Positions 7,206 through 14,862 of a stretch of DNA of 27,005 bases are shown one piece after another. Position 1 is the stretch's first letter. Every line of letters begins with the position of its first letter. Made by a program: the position numbers and the translations under genes. Below the pieces are notes generated by a model that was not told the origin of the DNA, searched no databases, and saw only the letters and a program-made list of their open reading frames with translations. The stretch lies in contig CAJTTI010000035.1 in the NCBI GenBank assembly GCA_910579225.1, positions 1-27,005 of the forward strand, read 5' to 3'. Origin of the DNA: an uncultured Lachnospiraceae bacterium (GTDB lineage Bacteria; Bacillota; Clostridia; Lachnospirales; Lachnospiraceae).

Positions 7206-9103
7206 TCCCAGCGTTCATAGAGAGACGTTAACTCTGTCTGAAGTTTTTCTTTTTCTCCGGAAAGCTCCATTACTTTTGCCACATCTGTAAATATTTCTTC
7301 CTGGGACAGAAGCTGATCCAGTTCTTTACTTCGATATTCCAGCTCTTCAATACGTTTTTCCACCCGATTCAGTTCATTTTGTTTCTTGCGAAGCTGTGCC
7401 TGCTGTTCTTTCTGTTGCTTCCAGTCCAGCTTGGCCTCTGATTCTGCAGCAGTATCGGCACATTCAGAAAGAACGGGACCAGACGTGAAACAGGTTATGG
7501 TTTCTTTTTTTTCTACATAATAGTCATAGTTTCCAATGTAATTGGTTAGCGTCCGTTCGGACAGATCCAGAATCCGGGTGGCAGTCATATTGATGAAATA
7601 CCGGTCATGGGAAACAAAAAGAACCGTACCAGTGTAATGGTTCAGTGCATGCTCCAGAATCTCTTTGGATACAATATCCAGATGATTGGTAGGCTCATCC
7701 AGAATCAGGAAATTCGCTTCTGAAAGCATCAGCTTTGCCAGTGAAACCCGTCCCCGTTCTCCACCGCTCAGGTCTTTGATTCTCTTAAAGACATCATCGT
7801 TCGTAAATAAAAAAGCCGCCAAAACATTTCGGATTTTCGTATTGGTCAGAGTCGGATAGGCATCGCTGATCTCTTCAAATACGGTTTTTTCCATATGGAG
7901 CACATGATGTTCCTGATCATAGTAACCGATCCTGACCCGTGCACCCAGACGGAAACTGCCATAGTCAGCAGGAATTACACCGTTTAATATTTTCAGTATC
8001 GTGGTCTTTCCAGTTCCGTTGTTCCCGATTAAAGCTACCCGTTCTCCCCGCTTGATCTCAAAGTTCAGATCTGTAAACAGCGTTTTTGGGGGAAAGGACT
8101 TGGTAAGCCCCTCCACAGTCAGTACGTCATTCCCGCTGGGAAAACGCGGCTCCAGTTCGATCTGCATGTCCGTACGGGCTTCCGTTGGCTTCTCTAACAT
8201 GTCCATCTTATCAAGCATTTTCTCCCGGCTTTCGGCCCGGCGGATAGATTTTTCCCGGTTAAAAGACTTCAGGCGGGCAATCACTTCTTCCTGATGCCTG
8301 ATTTCCTGCTGCTGATTCAGATAAGCCTGCATCTGTGCTTCACGAAGTTGTGCTTTCTTCCGGGCATAGTCCGTATAATTTCCTTTGAATGTAGTGACGA
8401 CTCCCTGGTCGATTTCCACAATTTTCGTCACTACCCGATTCAGAAAATACCGGTCATGGGAGACGATGATGACTGCTCCCGGGTAGTTCATAAGAAAAGT
8501 TTCCAGCCAGGCGATGGAATTCATATCCAGATGGTTGGTGGGCTCGTCCAGCATAATAATATCCGGTCTGGACAGAAGAAGTTTTCCAAGAGAAACTCTG
8601 GTCTTTTGTCCGCCGGACAAGGTATCCACTTTTTTCTCAAATTCTTCTTCTCCAAATCCCAGTCCTTTTAAGACGCCGGTGATCTCGCTCTTCCATGCGT
8701 AACCGTTCTGCTGTTCAAAATCATGGTTGAGCTTTGCATATTGCTCCATCAGTTGAGTAAGCTGATCTCCCTGTGCATGCTTCATGGACTGTTCCATTTC
8801 TCGCATACGGGATTCCAGAGCCAGTACCTCCTGTTTTACTGTCAGGAGTTCGTCAAAGATGCTGCTGCCTCCTGTCATCTCCTGATGTTGCGCCAGATAA
8901 CCGATGCTTTTCCCTTTTGTGATGATGGTCTGTCCTTCATCGGCGGCAAGTTCCTTCATGATAATTTTTAAAAGAGTAGATTTACCTGCTCCATTGATGC
9001 CCACAATGGCGGTCTTTTCCCGTTCTTCTATATGGAATGAGGCATTCTTGAGAACCACATGTTCTCCGAATGCCTTTGTAATATTCTGACATGCCAAAAT
9101 CAT
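7190..9103 (-). CDS. ABC-F family ATPase (YdiF/Uup-like)
   Basis: A 637-residue soluble protein with two ABC domains and no membrane segments, the layout of ABC-F translation factors that act at the ribosome. The first Walker A is GINGAGKS at 35-42, with signature LSGGQKT and Walker B IIMLDEPTNHLD. The linker region is rich in charged and Gln residues (REAQMQAYLNQQQEI). The second domain has GNNGTGKT, LSGGERG and FLILDEPTNHLD. A C-terminal coiled coil (about 570-637) is typical of the Uup/YdiF branch rather than of short resistance-type members. The start at 9103 is chosen because revcomp GGAGA lies just upstream and MILACQNITKAF is family-like; a reading from 9172 lacks both. It is the only minus-strand gene here. 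In Bacillus subtilis ydiF lies close to rex, and rex is nearby here too. Confidence 0.93.
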   Translation of the reverse strand: MILACQNITKAFGEHVVLKNASFHIEEREKTAIVGINGAGKSTLLKIIMKELAADEGQTIITKGKSIGYLAQHQEMTGGSSIFDELLTVKQEVLALESRMREMEQSMKHAQGDQLTQLMEQYAKLNHDFEQQNGYAWKSEITGVLKGLGFGEEEFEKKVDTLSGGQKTRVSLGKLLLSRPDIIMLDEPTNHLDMNSIAWLETFLMNYPGAVIIVSHDRYFLNRVVTKIVEIDQGVVTTFKGNYTDYARKKAQLREAQMQAYLNQQQEIRHQEEVIARLKSFNREKSIRRAESREKMLDKMDMLEKPTEARTDMQIELEPRFPSGNDVLTVEGLTKSFPPKTLFTDLNFEIKRGERVALIGNNGTGKTTILKILNGVIPADYGSFRLGARVRIGYYDQEHHVLHMEKTVFEEISDAYPTLTNTKIRNVLAAFLFTNDDVFKRIKDLSGGERGRVSLAKLMLSEANFLILDEPTNHLDIVSKEILEHALNHYTGTVLFVSHDRYFINMTATRILDLSERTLTNYIGNYDYYVEKKETITCFTSGPVLSECADTAAESEAKLDWKQQKEQQAQLRKKQNELNRVEKRIEELEYRSKELDQLLSQEEIFTDVAKVMELSGEKEKLQTELTSLYERWELLSE

Positions 9104-9137
9104 ATAAGATTCTCCATTCTTCTGCATACTGCTTTTT

Positions 9138-9165
9138 ATTATAGCGAAAGTATGAAAAAAGGCAA
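9138..9165 (-). promoter_or_regulatory. Predicted sigma-A promoter of the ABC-F gene
   Basis: On the minus strand, TTGCCT (9165-9160), a 16-bp spacer and a perfect TATAAT (9143-9138), about 35 bases before the start codon. Confidence 0.6.
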
Positions 9166-9315
9166 GCAACAAATGATATTTTTTGACTCAGGATATGGGG
9201 AATGGTAACAGACTTTGCACCTTTTTGATTATTGTACTTCATTTGATCAGAGATCCAACTGTTCAGGTATAACCTCTATTGGGATCATACCACAAAACCT
9301 GCTCAAATTCAAGAA

Positions 9316-9344
9316 TTGTAATCATCAGGTCCGGCTCCTATAAT
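9316..9344 (+). promoter_or_regulatory. Predicted sigma-A promoter of the DUF6323/DUF6179 pair
   Basis: TTGTAA at 9316-9321, a 17-bp spacer and TATAAT at 9339-9344. It lies 55 bases before the TTG start at 9400. With the opposite promoter at 9138 it accounts for the 296-base divergent gap; nothing else stands out there. Confidence 0.7.
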
Positions 9345-9399
9345 ATAACAAGTCGCTGTAAACAGGAACTATGATATCTACGGAAGAAAGGGGGATTTT

Positions 9400-9936
9400 T
9401 TGAAAGAGAAGAACTGGATGGAGCTGGTGATGGAAAGCGCACAGGTGGCACAGATTCTGGATACAAATCAGTATACGCAGCAGTATGGACTTGTTCTCAG
9501 TGAGGAGGCCGCACAGGAGCTGATGGAGAAGCGAAAATGCACGCTGCAGGCGACCAGGCGGGTGGAATTTGGACAGGGGATTCTTCCGCGGATAATTTAC
9601 GAATTCTGCGATTCCGCGTACATTCATCAAAGTGATTATGAAGAGACCCTGGCTAAACTGCAGGAAATATTCTTTCATTATAAGAATGAAATGATGGATG
9701 AGATCTCAGATGAGGAACTGCTGCATTTTATGAAAGAACAGTTTGAAACCATATGCGAAGGCGATCTGGATTATCTGGCCGGGACCTGTCTTTCCATCTT
9801 TTCTCAGGCGGTGAGAGCCGGGTACAGGGGATATAAAGAATCTGCAGGGAAGGGGCTCTATGAGCAGTTTGATGAAGTACCAAGATGGGACCATGAATTA
9901 TATCAGGAAATGCTGAAAGAATTATTCTGGGAGTAG
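9400..9936 (+). CDS. DUF6323-family protein
   Basis: A 178-residue, mostly helical soluble protein with no signal peptide or membrane segment. I recognise the DUF6323 pattern: a variable start, then TNQYTQQYGLVLS, RRVEFGQGILPRIIYEFCDS and a run of LQEIFFHYKNEMMDEISDEELLHFM-like sequence in mid-protein. No function is known to me. The start is TTG, chosen for the GGGGG ribosome binding site 5 bases upstream; a later ATG at 9418 is less well placed. The stop is 3 bases before the DUF6179 gene. These two families tend to occur side by side in Lachnospiraceae, so they probably act together. Confidence 0.8.
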   Translation: MKEKNWMELVMESAQVAQILDTNQYTQQYGLVLSEEAAQELMEKRKCTLQATRRVEFGQGILPRIIYEFCDSAYIHQSDYEETLAKLQEIFFHYKNEMMDEISDEELLHFMKEQFETICEGDLDYLAGTCLSIFSQAVRAGYRGYKESAGKGLYEQFDEVPRWDHELYQEMLKELFWE

Positions 9937-9939
9937 AGA

Positions 9940-10542
9940 ATGGGAATATGGACAGAGAACAGAATGGAAGAATTGCTGCCAATAGTGGCAAAGTTATCCG
10001 AAAAATATACAGGGGGCGACAGTACTTCCGTAACTTATGAGACTGCACAGGAACTGATGGAAGCAGTATTGTACTGTGTCCGAGAATATGAGCAGAATCA
10101 GACATATGGATACGAATTGACGTCCGAATTCGGGATAGCGGCGGCGGAATGTTACCGAAGAGGATATGAACTGGTGGTCCGAAAAGTAAAGAAAATGCGG
10201 TTATTCTACAACAAATTGGTAAGTCGGTTCTGTTCCTATGGATGCCGGAATTATGAAGATGTAATGACAAAAGGTCTTCCAGAATTTTTTCGCCGTTATG
10301 ACCCGCTGTTTGCTCCGCAGAAGACGATACTCACATTGGATTATCCGACACTTCTGCCGGTAGAGGGACTCTCGGGAATTGATGCAATTGAACAATATTT
10401 AAATAATATTTCACTAGAACAGAGATTTCTGGGAGCTTTTGACGAATCCTGCGTATGCGAAGTCTTAAGTTCCTGCGACTGGAGCAGTGGAGCACTGAAC
10501 GGTCAAAAGAGACAGTTCAGGAAGATTTGTGTGGGATATTGA
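9940..10542 (+). CDS. DUF6179-family protein, frameshifted near its C-terminus
   Basis: As read, 200 residues. Recognisable DUF6179 features are ELLPIVAKLSEKYTGGDS near the start, the TAQELMEAVLYC helix, GLPEFFRRYDPLF, a TLDYPTL motif and GIDAIEQYLNNISLEQRFLGAF. After NGQK (to about 10509) the reading becomes unlike the family (RQFRKICVGY) and stops. Adding one A to the run at 10505-10508 gives NGQKETVQEDLCGIL and continues in frame to the stop at 10665-10667, making about 242 residues. So either the gene is broken, the run varies in length, or the base call is wrong. Function is unknown. ATG at 9940 follows the DUF6323 stop with GGGAG upstream. Confidence 0.7.
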   Translation: MGIWTENRMEELLPIVAKLSEKYTGGDSTSVTYETAQELMEAVLYCVREYEQNQTYGYELTSEFGIAAAECYRRGYELVVRKVKKMRLFYNKLVSRFCSYGCRNYEDVMTKGLPEFFRRYDPLFAPQKTILTLDYPTLLPVEGLSGIDAIEQYLNNISLEQRFLGAFDESCVCEVLSSCDWSSGALNGQKRQFRKICVGY

Positions 10543-10667
10543 AAAAACTGGTAGAAGAACAGTTTCAGGGAAATGAACTCCTATACGAATACCTCTGCGG
10601 GGAACTTGAAAATCTTGCAGTCAGAATCAAAGATACCGGAGCTTCCCTATTTTCATGGATGTCATAA
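10506..10667 (+). pseudogene. Out-of-frame C-terminal part of the DUF6179 gene
   Basis: Frame reading KETVQEDLCGILKKLVEE and on to CGELENLAVRIKD, then TAA. It has no ribosome binding site or plausible start of its own; the ATG at 10455 lies inside the part already coded by the other frame. It completes the DUF6179 protein if one A is restored at 10505-10508. Confidence 0.65.
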
Positions 10668-10687
10668 GACTATGATTATGAAACTAT

Positions 10688-10716
10688 TTGACAAGAAATT
10701 GACAGAGATTTATAAT
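10688..10716 (+). promoter_or_regulatory. Perfect consensus sigma-A promoter of rex
   Basis: TTGACA (10688-10693), exactly 17 bp, TATAAT (10711-10716). A second TTGACA at 10699 is too close to that -10 to serve it. A match this perfect suggests strong transcription that would need repression, which fits an autoregulated rex, but no clear Rex box was found. Confidence 0.85.
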
Positions 10717-10749
10717 AGATTTAACGATTAATCTATTTGGAGGCTACAT

Positions 10750-11388
10750 ATGGAAGAAAGACAGATATCGAAAGCAGTGATCAAACGCCTGCCGAGATAT
10801 TACCGGTATCTGGGAGAGATACTGAACAGTGGGGTGGAGCGCATTTCTTCCGGGGAGCTGAGCAATAAGATGCAGGTGACTGCGTCTCAGATTCGTCAGG
10901 ATCTGAACAATTTCGGGGGTTTTGGTCAGCAGGGGTATGGATACAATGTAAAATATCTGCATGACGAGATCGGCAAGATTCTGGGAGTGAACCGAATTCA
11001 TCCGATGATTATCATTGGAGGAGGTAATTTCGGACATGCGTTGGCAAATTATGACTTTGAAAAAGATGGATTTGTCACAAAAGCGATTTTTGATGTACGT
11101 CCGGAACTTGATGGTACGGCGATTCGCGGAATTCCGGTCATGATGATGGACCAGCTGGAAGATTTCATTGCCAGGGAGCCGGTGGAGATCGCAGTTCTCA
11201 CGCTGCCTAAAAGTCGTGTGGTGGAAGTAGCGCATCGCCTGACACGCTGCGGGATTAAAGCATTCTGGAATTTTGCGCATTTAGATCTGGATGTACCGGA
11301 AGATGTGGTGGTAGAAAATGTTCATTTATCAGATAGCCTGATGCAGCTTTCCTACCGCATCAGCAATTATGAAGAGGAACAAAGATAA
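10750..11388 (+). CDS. rex: Redox-sensing transcriptional repressor Rex
   Basis: A 212-residue repressor that reads the NADH/NAD+ ratio and controls fermentation and energy genes in Gram-positive bacteria. The N-terminal winged helix (about 1-75) has ISKAVIKRLPRYYRYLGEI and the ASQIRQDLNNFGGFGQQGYGY stretch typical of Rex. The Rossmann fold that binds NAD(H) has GGGNFG at 90-95. C-terminal VENVHLSDSLMQLSYRI matches the domain-swapped dimer helix. Length is normal for the family. GGAGG lies 6 bases before the ATG. A terminator directly after the gene suggests it is mostly a single-gene unit. Confidence 0.97.
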   Translation: MEERQISKAVIKRLPRYYRYLGEILNSGVERISSGELSNKMQVTASQIRQDLNNFGGFGQQGYGYNVKYLHDEIGKILGVNRIHPMIIIGGGNFGHALANYDFEKDGFVTKAIFDVRPELDGTAIRGIPVMMMDQLEDFIAREPVEIAVLTLPKSRVVEVAHRLTRCGIKAFWNFAHLDLDVPEDVVVENVHLSDSLMQLSYRISNYEEEQR

Positions 11389-11395
11389 AGAAGCA

Positions 11396-11430
11396 CACAA
11401 AAAGACCTGCAGATGACAGGTCTTTTTGTG
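11396..11430 (+). terminator. Intrinsic terminator after rex
   Basis: A perfect 14-bp stem, CACAAAAAGACCTG with CAGGTCTTTTTGTG, around a 7-base loop. The T-run forms part of the 3' arm, so the hairpin could work in either direction. Confidence 0.8.
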
Positions 11431-11492
11431 CGTGGAGCTCGAAGACTTTGGAAAATGTACGCCCAACAAATCAGGAGGACATAAAACAGCTT

Positions 11493-12365
11493 ATGCAAAA
11501 TAATCAGTACAGAACAATTGAACAGGATGTCTTATATGCGCTTCCCAAACGGCTGAACCGGTCCAATAAGGGAACATACGGGAAAGTTTTGTGCATAGCC
11601 GGAAGCCGGAATATGGCAGGTGCTGCGTACCTGTGCGCCTGGGCTGCGTATCGGACCGGAGCCGGCCTTGTCAGGATACTGACACCGGAAGTAAACCGGG
11701 TGATTCTGCAGACGCTGCTTCCGGAAGCAGTGCTTACCACCTTTGATCCGGAAGTTATGGACTGGAAGTGTATCAGAGATGCATTTGACTGGGCGGATAC
11801 TGCAGCAGTCGGACCGGGACTTGGCAGAGAGCCATGGGCACTGGCTCTGACCCGGGCGGCAATGACAGAATTTATAAAACCGGTGGTGCTGGATGCCGAC
11901 GGACTGAATCATTTGTCAGAGCACAGAGAGCTTTTGACAAAAAGGGAAGGAGCATTGATTCTGACCCCGCATCCGGGAGAATTTGCCAGACTGACCGGAC
12001 AGAAAGTGCAGGATATTATAGCGGATATCCCGGGACAGGCCCGGCGTTTTGCAGAAGAACATCAATGTATCTGTGTACTGAAAGACGCTCCTTCGGCTGT
12101 GGGGAGTCTTTCCGGAGACTGCTATGTGAATACTACTGGTAATAACGGCATGTCCACAGGCGGAAGCGGGGATGTACTGACAGGAATCATCGCCGGGCTT
12201 CTGGCTCAGAAATCGCTGCCCCTTCAGGCGGCTCTGCTTGGCGTATGGCTTCATGGGAGGGCCGGAGATCTTGCAGTTAAAAGAGAAGGACCTTATGGAA
12301 TGATGGCCCGGCATTTGCTGGAATATCTTCCAGAGGCGATGAAAGAGAGGCAGGAAGAAGAATGA
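11493..12365 (+). CDS. nnrD: ADP-dependent NAD(P)H-hydrate dehydratase
   Basis: Repairs damaged (hydrated) NADH and NADPH, using ADP or ATP. The ribokinase-like NnrD/YjeF-C fold is shown by KGTYGKVLCIAGSRNMAGAAYL, the RTGAGLVRI strand, AAVGPGLGR, VVLDADGLN, ILTPHPGEF and the nucleotide-site NNGMSTGGSGDVLTGIIAG. It is 290 residues from the ATG at 11493; an AGGAGG lies 14 bases upstream, rather far. A TTG at 11448 with GGAG upstream would add 15 residues. I prefer 11493 because family members have only 15-25 residues before KGTYG, but the start is uncertain. The N-terminal epimerase domain found in many relatives is absent. The stop overlaps the alr start (ATGA). Confidence 0.9.
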   Translation: MQNNQYRTIEQDVLYALPKRLNRSNKGTYGKVLCIAGSRNMAGAAYLCAWAAYRTGAGLVRILTPEVNRVILQTLLPEAVLTTFDPEVMDWKCIRDAFDWADTAAVGPGLGREPWALALTRAAMTEFIKPVVLDADGLNHLSEHRELLTKREGALILTPHPGEFARLTGQKVQDIIADIPGQARRFAEEHQCICVLKDAPSAVGSLSGDCYVNTTGNNGMSTGGSGDVLTGIIAGLLAQKSLPLQAALLGVWLHGRAGDLAVKREGPYGMMARHLLEYLPEAMKERQEEE

Positions 12366-13549
12366 AACCATATATCAGAATATGTGCAGAGATTAATTTG
12401 GATGCAGCCGCATATAATTTTAGAAACATGAAAGAAAACCTCGCAGAGGGTACAAAGATCATTGCAGTGGTCAAGACAGACGCATATGGCCATGGAGCGG
12501 TTCCAATTGCCAAAATGGCGGAATCCTATGACTTTCTGTGGGGATTTGCCACCGCCACTGCGGAGGAAGCGCTTCTGCTCCGACGCGCCGGGATTCAAAA
12601 GCCGATTTTAATTCTGGGATATGTATTTCCGGACGCCTATGAAGAGATTATCCGTTATGAGATTCGACCCACTGTTTTTACGCTGCAGTCGGCGAAACTG
12701 TTCTCGGAGGAAGCGGCGAGACAAAGAAAAACAGTTTATATACATATTAAAGTGGATACCGGAATGTCCAGAATCGGTTTTAAAGACGACGAAACAAGTG
12801 CAGAGATCATAAAAGAAATCAGCCGGCTGCCCTATGTAGATACTGAAGGACTGTTCACACATTTTGCAAAAGCAGATGAAAAAGATAAGACAGATGCCAG
12901 AAAACAGCTTGCGCGTTATCTTAAATTCTCTGAAAGGATTCACGAAAAAGGGGTGGAAATTAAACTTCGGCATTGTTCCAACAGCGCAGGCATCTTTGAT
13001 CTTCCGGAAGCGAACCTGGATGTAGTGCGTGCCGGTATTTCAATCTATGGCCTGTACCCGTCAGAAGAAGTCAATAAACTGGCGATACCAATCATGCCGG
13101 TACTTGCTCTGAAAAGCCATCTGGTATATATCAAAGAGATCGAAGCAGGTACTGCGGTCAGTTATGGGGGAACTTTTGTAGCAGAACACCCCATGCGTGT
13201 GGCAACGGTTCCTGTGGGATATGGAGACGGCTACCCGCGGTCGCTTTCTAATAAAGGATATGTTCTGATTCGGGGACAGAAGGCCCCGATTATCGGAAGG
13301 ATCTGTATGGATCAGTTCATGGTAGACGTCACAGGCATTCCACAGGCGCGGGAAGGCGACATGGTGACGTTAATCGGAGCAGACGGGGGTATGGCTCTTA
13401 CGATGGAGTACCTGGGAGAACTGTCCGGCCGTTTTCATTATGAACTTGCCTGTGATATCGGTAAACGGGTTCCCCGCAGGTTCTGGAAAGACGGACGGGT
13501 GGTGGCAGAACAGGACTATTACGAGGCAACCGGAATTATAGAGCTGTGA
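12362..13549 (+). CDS. alr: Alanine racemase
   Basis: A 395-residue PLP enzyme converting L-alanine to D-alanine for peptidoglycan. The PLP lysine is K38 in AVVKTDAYGHG. The second catalytic base is Y268 in VSYGGTF. Other family blocks are VDTGMSRIGF, GLFTHFAKAD, RHCSNSAGIF, VRAGISIYGLYP, VPVGYGDGYPR and GRICMDQFMVDV. Its start overlaps the nnrD stop. The mazF-like gene follows after 105 bases, as in the Bacillus alr-ndoAI-ndoA cluster but without the antitoxin gene. Confidence 0.97.
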   Translation: MKPYIRICAEINLDAAAYNFRNMKENLAEGTKIIAVVKTDAYGHGAVPIAKMAESYDFLWGFATATAEEALLLRRAGIQKPILILGYVFPDAYEEIIRYEIRPTVFTLQSAKLFSEEAARQRKTVYIHIKVDTGMSRIGFKDDETSAEIIKEISRLPYVDTEGLFTHFAKADEKDKTDARKQLARYLKFSERIHEKGVEIKLRHCSNSAGIFDLPEANLDVVRAGISIYGLYPSEEVNKLAIPIMPVLALKSHLVYIKEIEAGTAVSYGGTFVAEHPMRVATVPVGYGDGYPRSLSNKGYVLIRGQKAPIIGRICMDQFMVDVTGIPQAREGDMVTLIGADGGMALTMEYLGELSGRFHYELACDIGKRVPRRFWKDGRVVAEQDYYEATGIIEL

Positions 13550-13654
13550 TTTTTCCGGGCAAAGAGTCCGGCAGATGAATAAAACAGGAACAGACTGGAA
13601 ATACTCTGACTGAAAAAGCCATAAAATAAGTCTGGCAGATCGGAGTGAAAGAAA

Positions 13655-14002
13655 TTGATTATCAGACGTGGAGATGTCTACTATGCAGATTTGAGACCTG
13701 TGATCGGCTCAGAGCAGGGAGGAGTCCGACCGGTGCTGATCATTCAGAACGATATTGGAAACCGGCACAGTCCCACCGTAATCTGTGCAGCAATCACATC
13801 CAAGATGAATAAAGCAAAGCTTCCGACTCATGTGGAGCTGGAAGCATCCGCCTATCATATGGTCAAAGATTCCGTGATTTTACTGGAACAACTGCGCACT
13901 ATTGATAAAAAAAGACTGAAGGATAAGGTATGCCATCTGGATGCATCCATCCTGGAAAAGATAGATTCCGCATTGAAAATCAGCCTGGAATTGGATACAT
14001 AG
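13655..14002 (+). CDS. mazF: MazF/NdoA-type endoribonuclease toxin, no antitoxin seen
   Basis: A 115-residue sequence-specific mRNA interferase with the PemK/MazF fold. RRGDVYYADLRPVIGSEQGG, RPVLIIQND, the HSPTVICAAITSK strand and DSVILLEQLRTIDKKRL match NdoA (EndoA) closely, so the active site appears intact. The start is TTG, supported by GGAG 9 bases upstream and by the MIIRRGDVYYADL N-terminus usual in the family. Related genes normally follow a ribbon-helix-helix or AbrB-like antitoxin gene. Here the 105 bases between alr and this gene hold only a 12-codon open frame, so the antitoxin is missing or encoded elsewhere. Confidence 0.93.
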   Translation: MIIRRGDVYYADLRPVIGSEQGGVRPVLIIQNDIGNRHSPTVICAAITSKMNKAKLPTHVELEASAYHMVKDSVILLEQLRTIDKKRLKDKVCHLDASILEKIDSALKISLELDT

Positions 14003-14004
14003 GC

Positions 14005-14033
14005 TTGCCAACCCTGATTTTGCATGCTAAAAT
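14005..14033 (+). promoter_or_regulatory. Predicted promoter of yebC
   Basis: TTGCCA (14005-14010), 17 bp, TAAAAT (14028-14033) with an extended -10 TGC directly before it. Confidence 0.7.
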
Positions 14034-14047
14034 GTTTTCAGCAATAA

Positions 14048-14080
14048 GCAGTGCAGCAGGTAAGAAGAGTCCGGCACTGC
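14048..14080 (+). other. Hairpin in the yebC leader
   Basis: GCAGTGC (14048-14054) pairs with GCACTGC (14074-14080) across 19 bases, within the expected 5' untranslated region. There is no T-run and it matches no riboswitch I know. Confidence 0.3.
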
Positions 14081-14124
14081 AACCAGCTTAAAATTGAAAC
14101 AAAAGAAAGAGAAGGAGAAAATTT

Positions 14125-14853
14125 ATGTCAGGACATTCCAAGTTCGCAAACATAAAGCATAAAAAAGAAAAAAATGACGCGGCCAAAGGAAAGATATTTA
14201 CAATTATCGGCCGTGAACTGGCAGTAGCTGTAAAAGAGGGCGGACCGGACCCGAACAATAACAGCCGTCTCCGGGATGTAATCGCCAAAGCCAAAGCCAA
14301 CAACATGCCCAACGATACCATTGACCGGGGAATCAAGCGTGCAGCCGGTGATGCCAATGCAGTCAATTATGAGCATGTTACATATGAAGGTTATGGACCG
14401 GGGGGAGTCGCAATCATTGTGGAAGCGCTGACGGATAACAAGAACCGTACAGCCTCCAATGTGCGAAACGCATTTACCAAAGGAAACGGCAGTATGGGAA
14501 CGACCGGCTGCGTATCTTATATGTTTGATCAGAAAGGACAGATCATCATAGACCGGGAAGAATGCGGGATGGAAGCGGATGATCTGATGATGACAGCGCT
14601 GGATGCAGGAGCAGAAGACTTTTCGGAAGAAGAGGACAGTTTTGAGATCCTGACTTCGCCGGAAGATTTTTCGGCAGTGCGGGAAGCTCTGGAAAAAGAA
14701 GGGATTCCCATGGCCGAGGCGGAAGTGACGATGATTCCTCAGACTTATACAACCTTGTCCGGGGAAAATGATATCAAATTCCTGAATCGTACACTGGATC
14801 TTCTGGATGACGATGATGATGTTCAGGCAGTTTATCACAACTGGGAAGAGTAA
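14125..14853 (+). CDS. yebC: YebC/PmpR-family protein
   Basis: A 242-residue member of the YebC/TACO1 family. Earlier work described these as transcriptional regulators; newer work links family members to translation of difficult motifs. The hallmark start MSGHSKFANIKHKKEKNDAA is present, followed by KGKIFTIIGRELAVAVKEGG, NNMPNDTIDRGIKRA, YEGYGPGGVAIIVEALTDN and an acidic C-terminus. Length is normal. Phe replaces the usual Trp in the GHSKW motif. GAAGGAG lies about 8 bases before the ATG. The zinc-ribbon/CFI-box gene follows after 9 bases. Confidence 0.96.
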   Translation: MSGHSKFANIKHKKEKNDAAKGKIFTIIGRELAVAVKEGGPDPNNNSRLRDVIAKAKANNMPNDTIDRGIKRAAGDANAVNYEHVTYEGYGPGGVAIIVEALTDNKNRTASNVRNAFTKGNGSMGTTGCVSYMFDQKGQIIIDREECGMEADDLMMTALDAGAEDFSEEEDSFEILTSPEDFSAVREALEKEGIPMAEAEVTMIPQTYTTLSGENDIKFLNRTLDLLDDDDDVQAVYHNWEE

Positions 14854-14862
14854 AGGTGCAGA

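Noticed and set aside
10384..10400. GATGCAATTG as a further copy of the GATG operator
   Set aside because: A single unit inside DUF6179 coding sequence, with no 11-bp partner.
10500..10512. Programmed -1 frameshift in the DUF6179 gene
   Set aside because: The site lacks a good X-XXY-YYZ heptamer and has no clear stimulatory structure; a simple indel in the A-run explains it better, though it is not excluded.
10721..10731. TTAACGATTAA near the rex start, as a Rex operator
   Set aside because: Rex sites follow TTGTTAA-N4-TTAACAA; this one has only a 3-base spacer and lacks the outer bases.
13575..13613. 12-codon open frame between alr and mazF as an antitoxin
   Set aside because: Far too short for any known antitoxin, and without a proper ribosome binding site.
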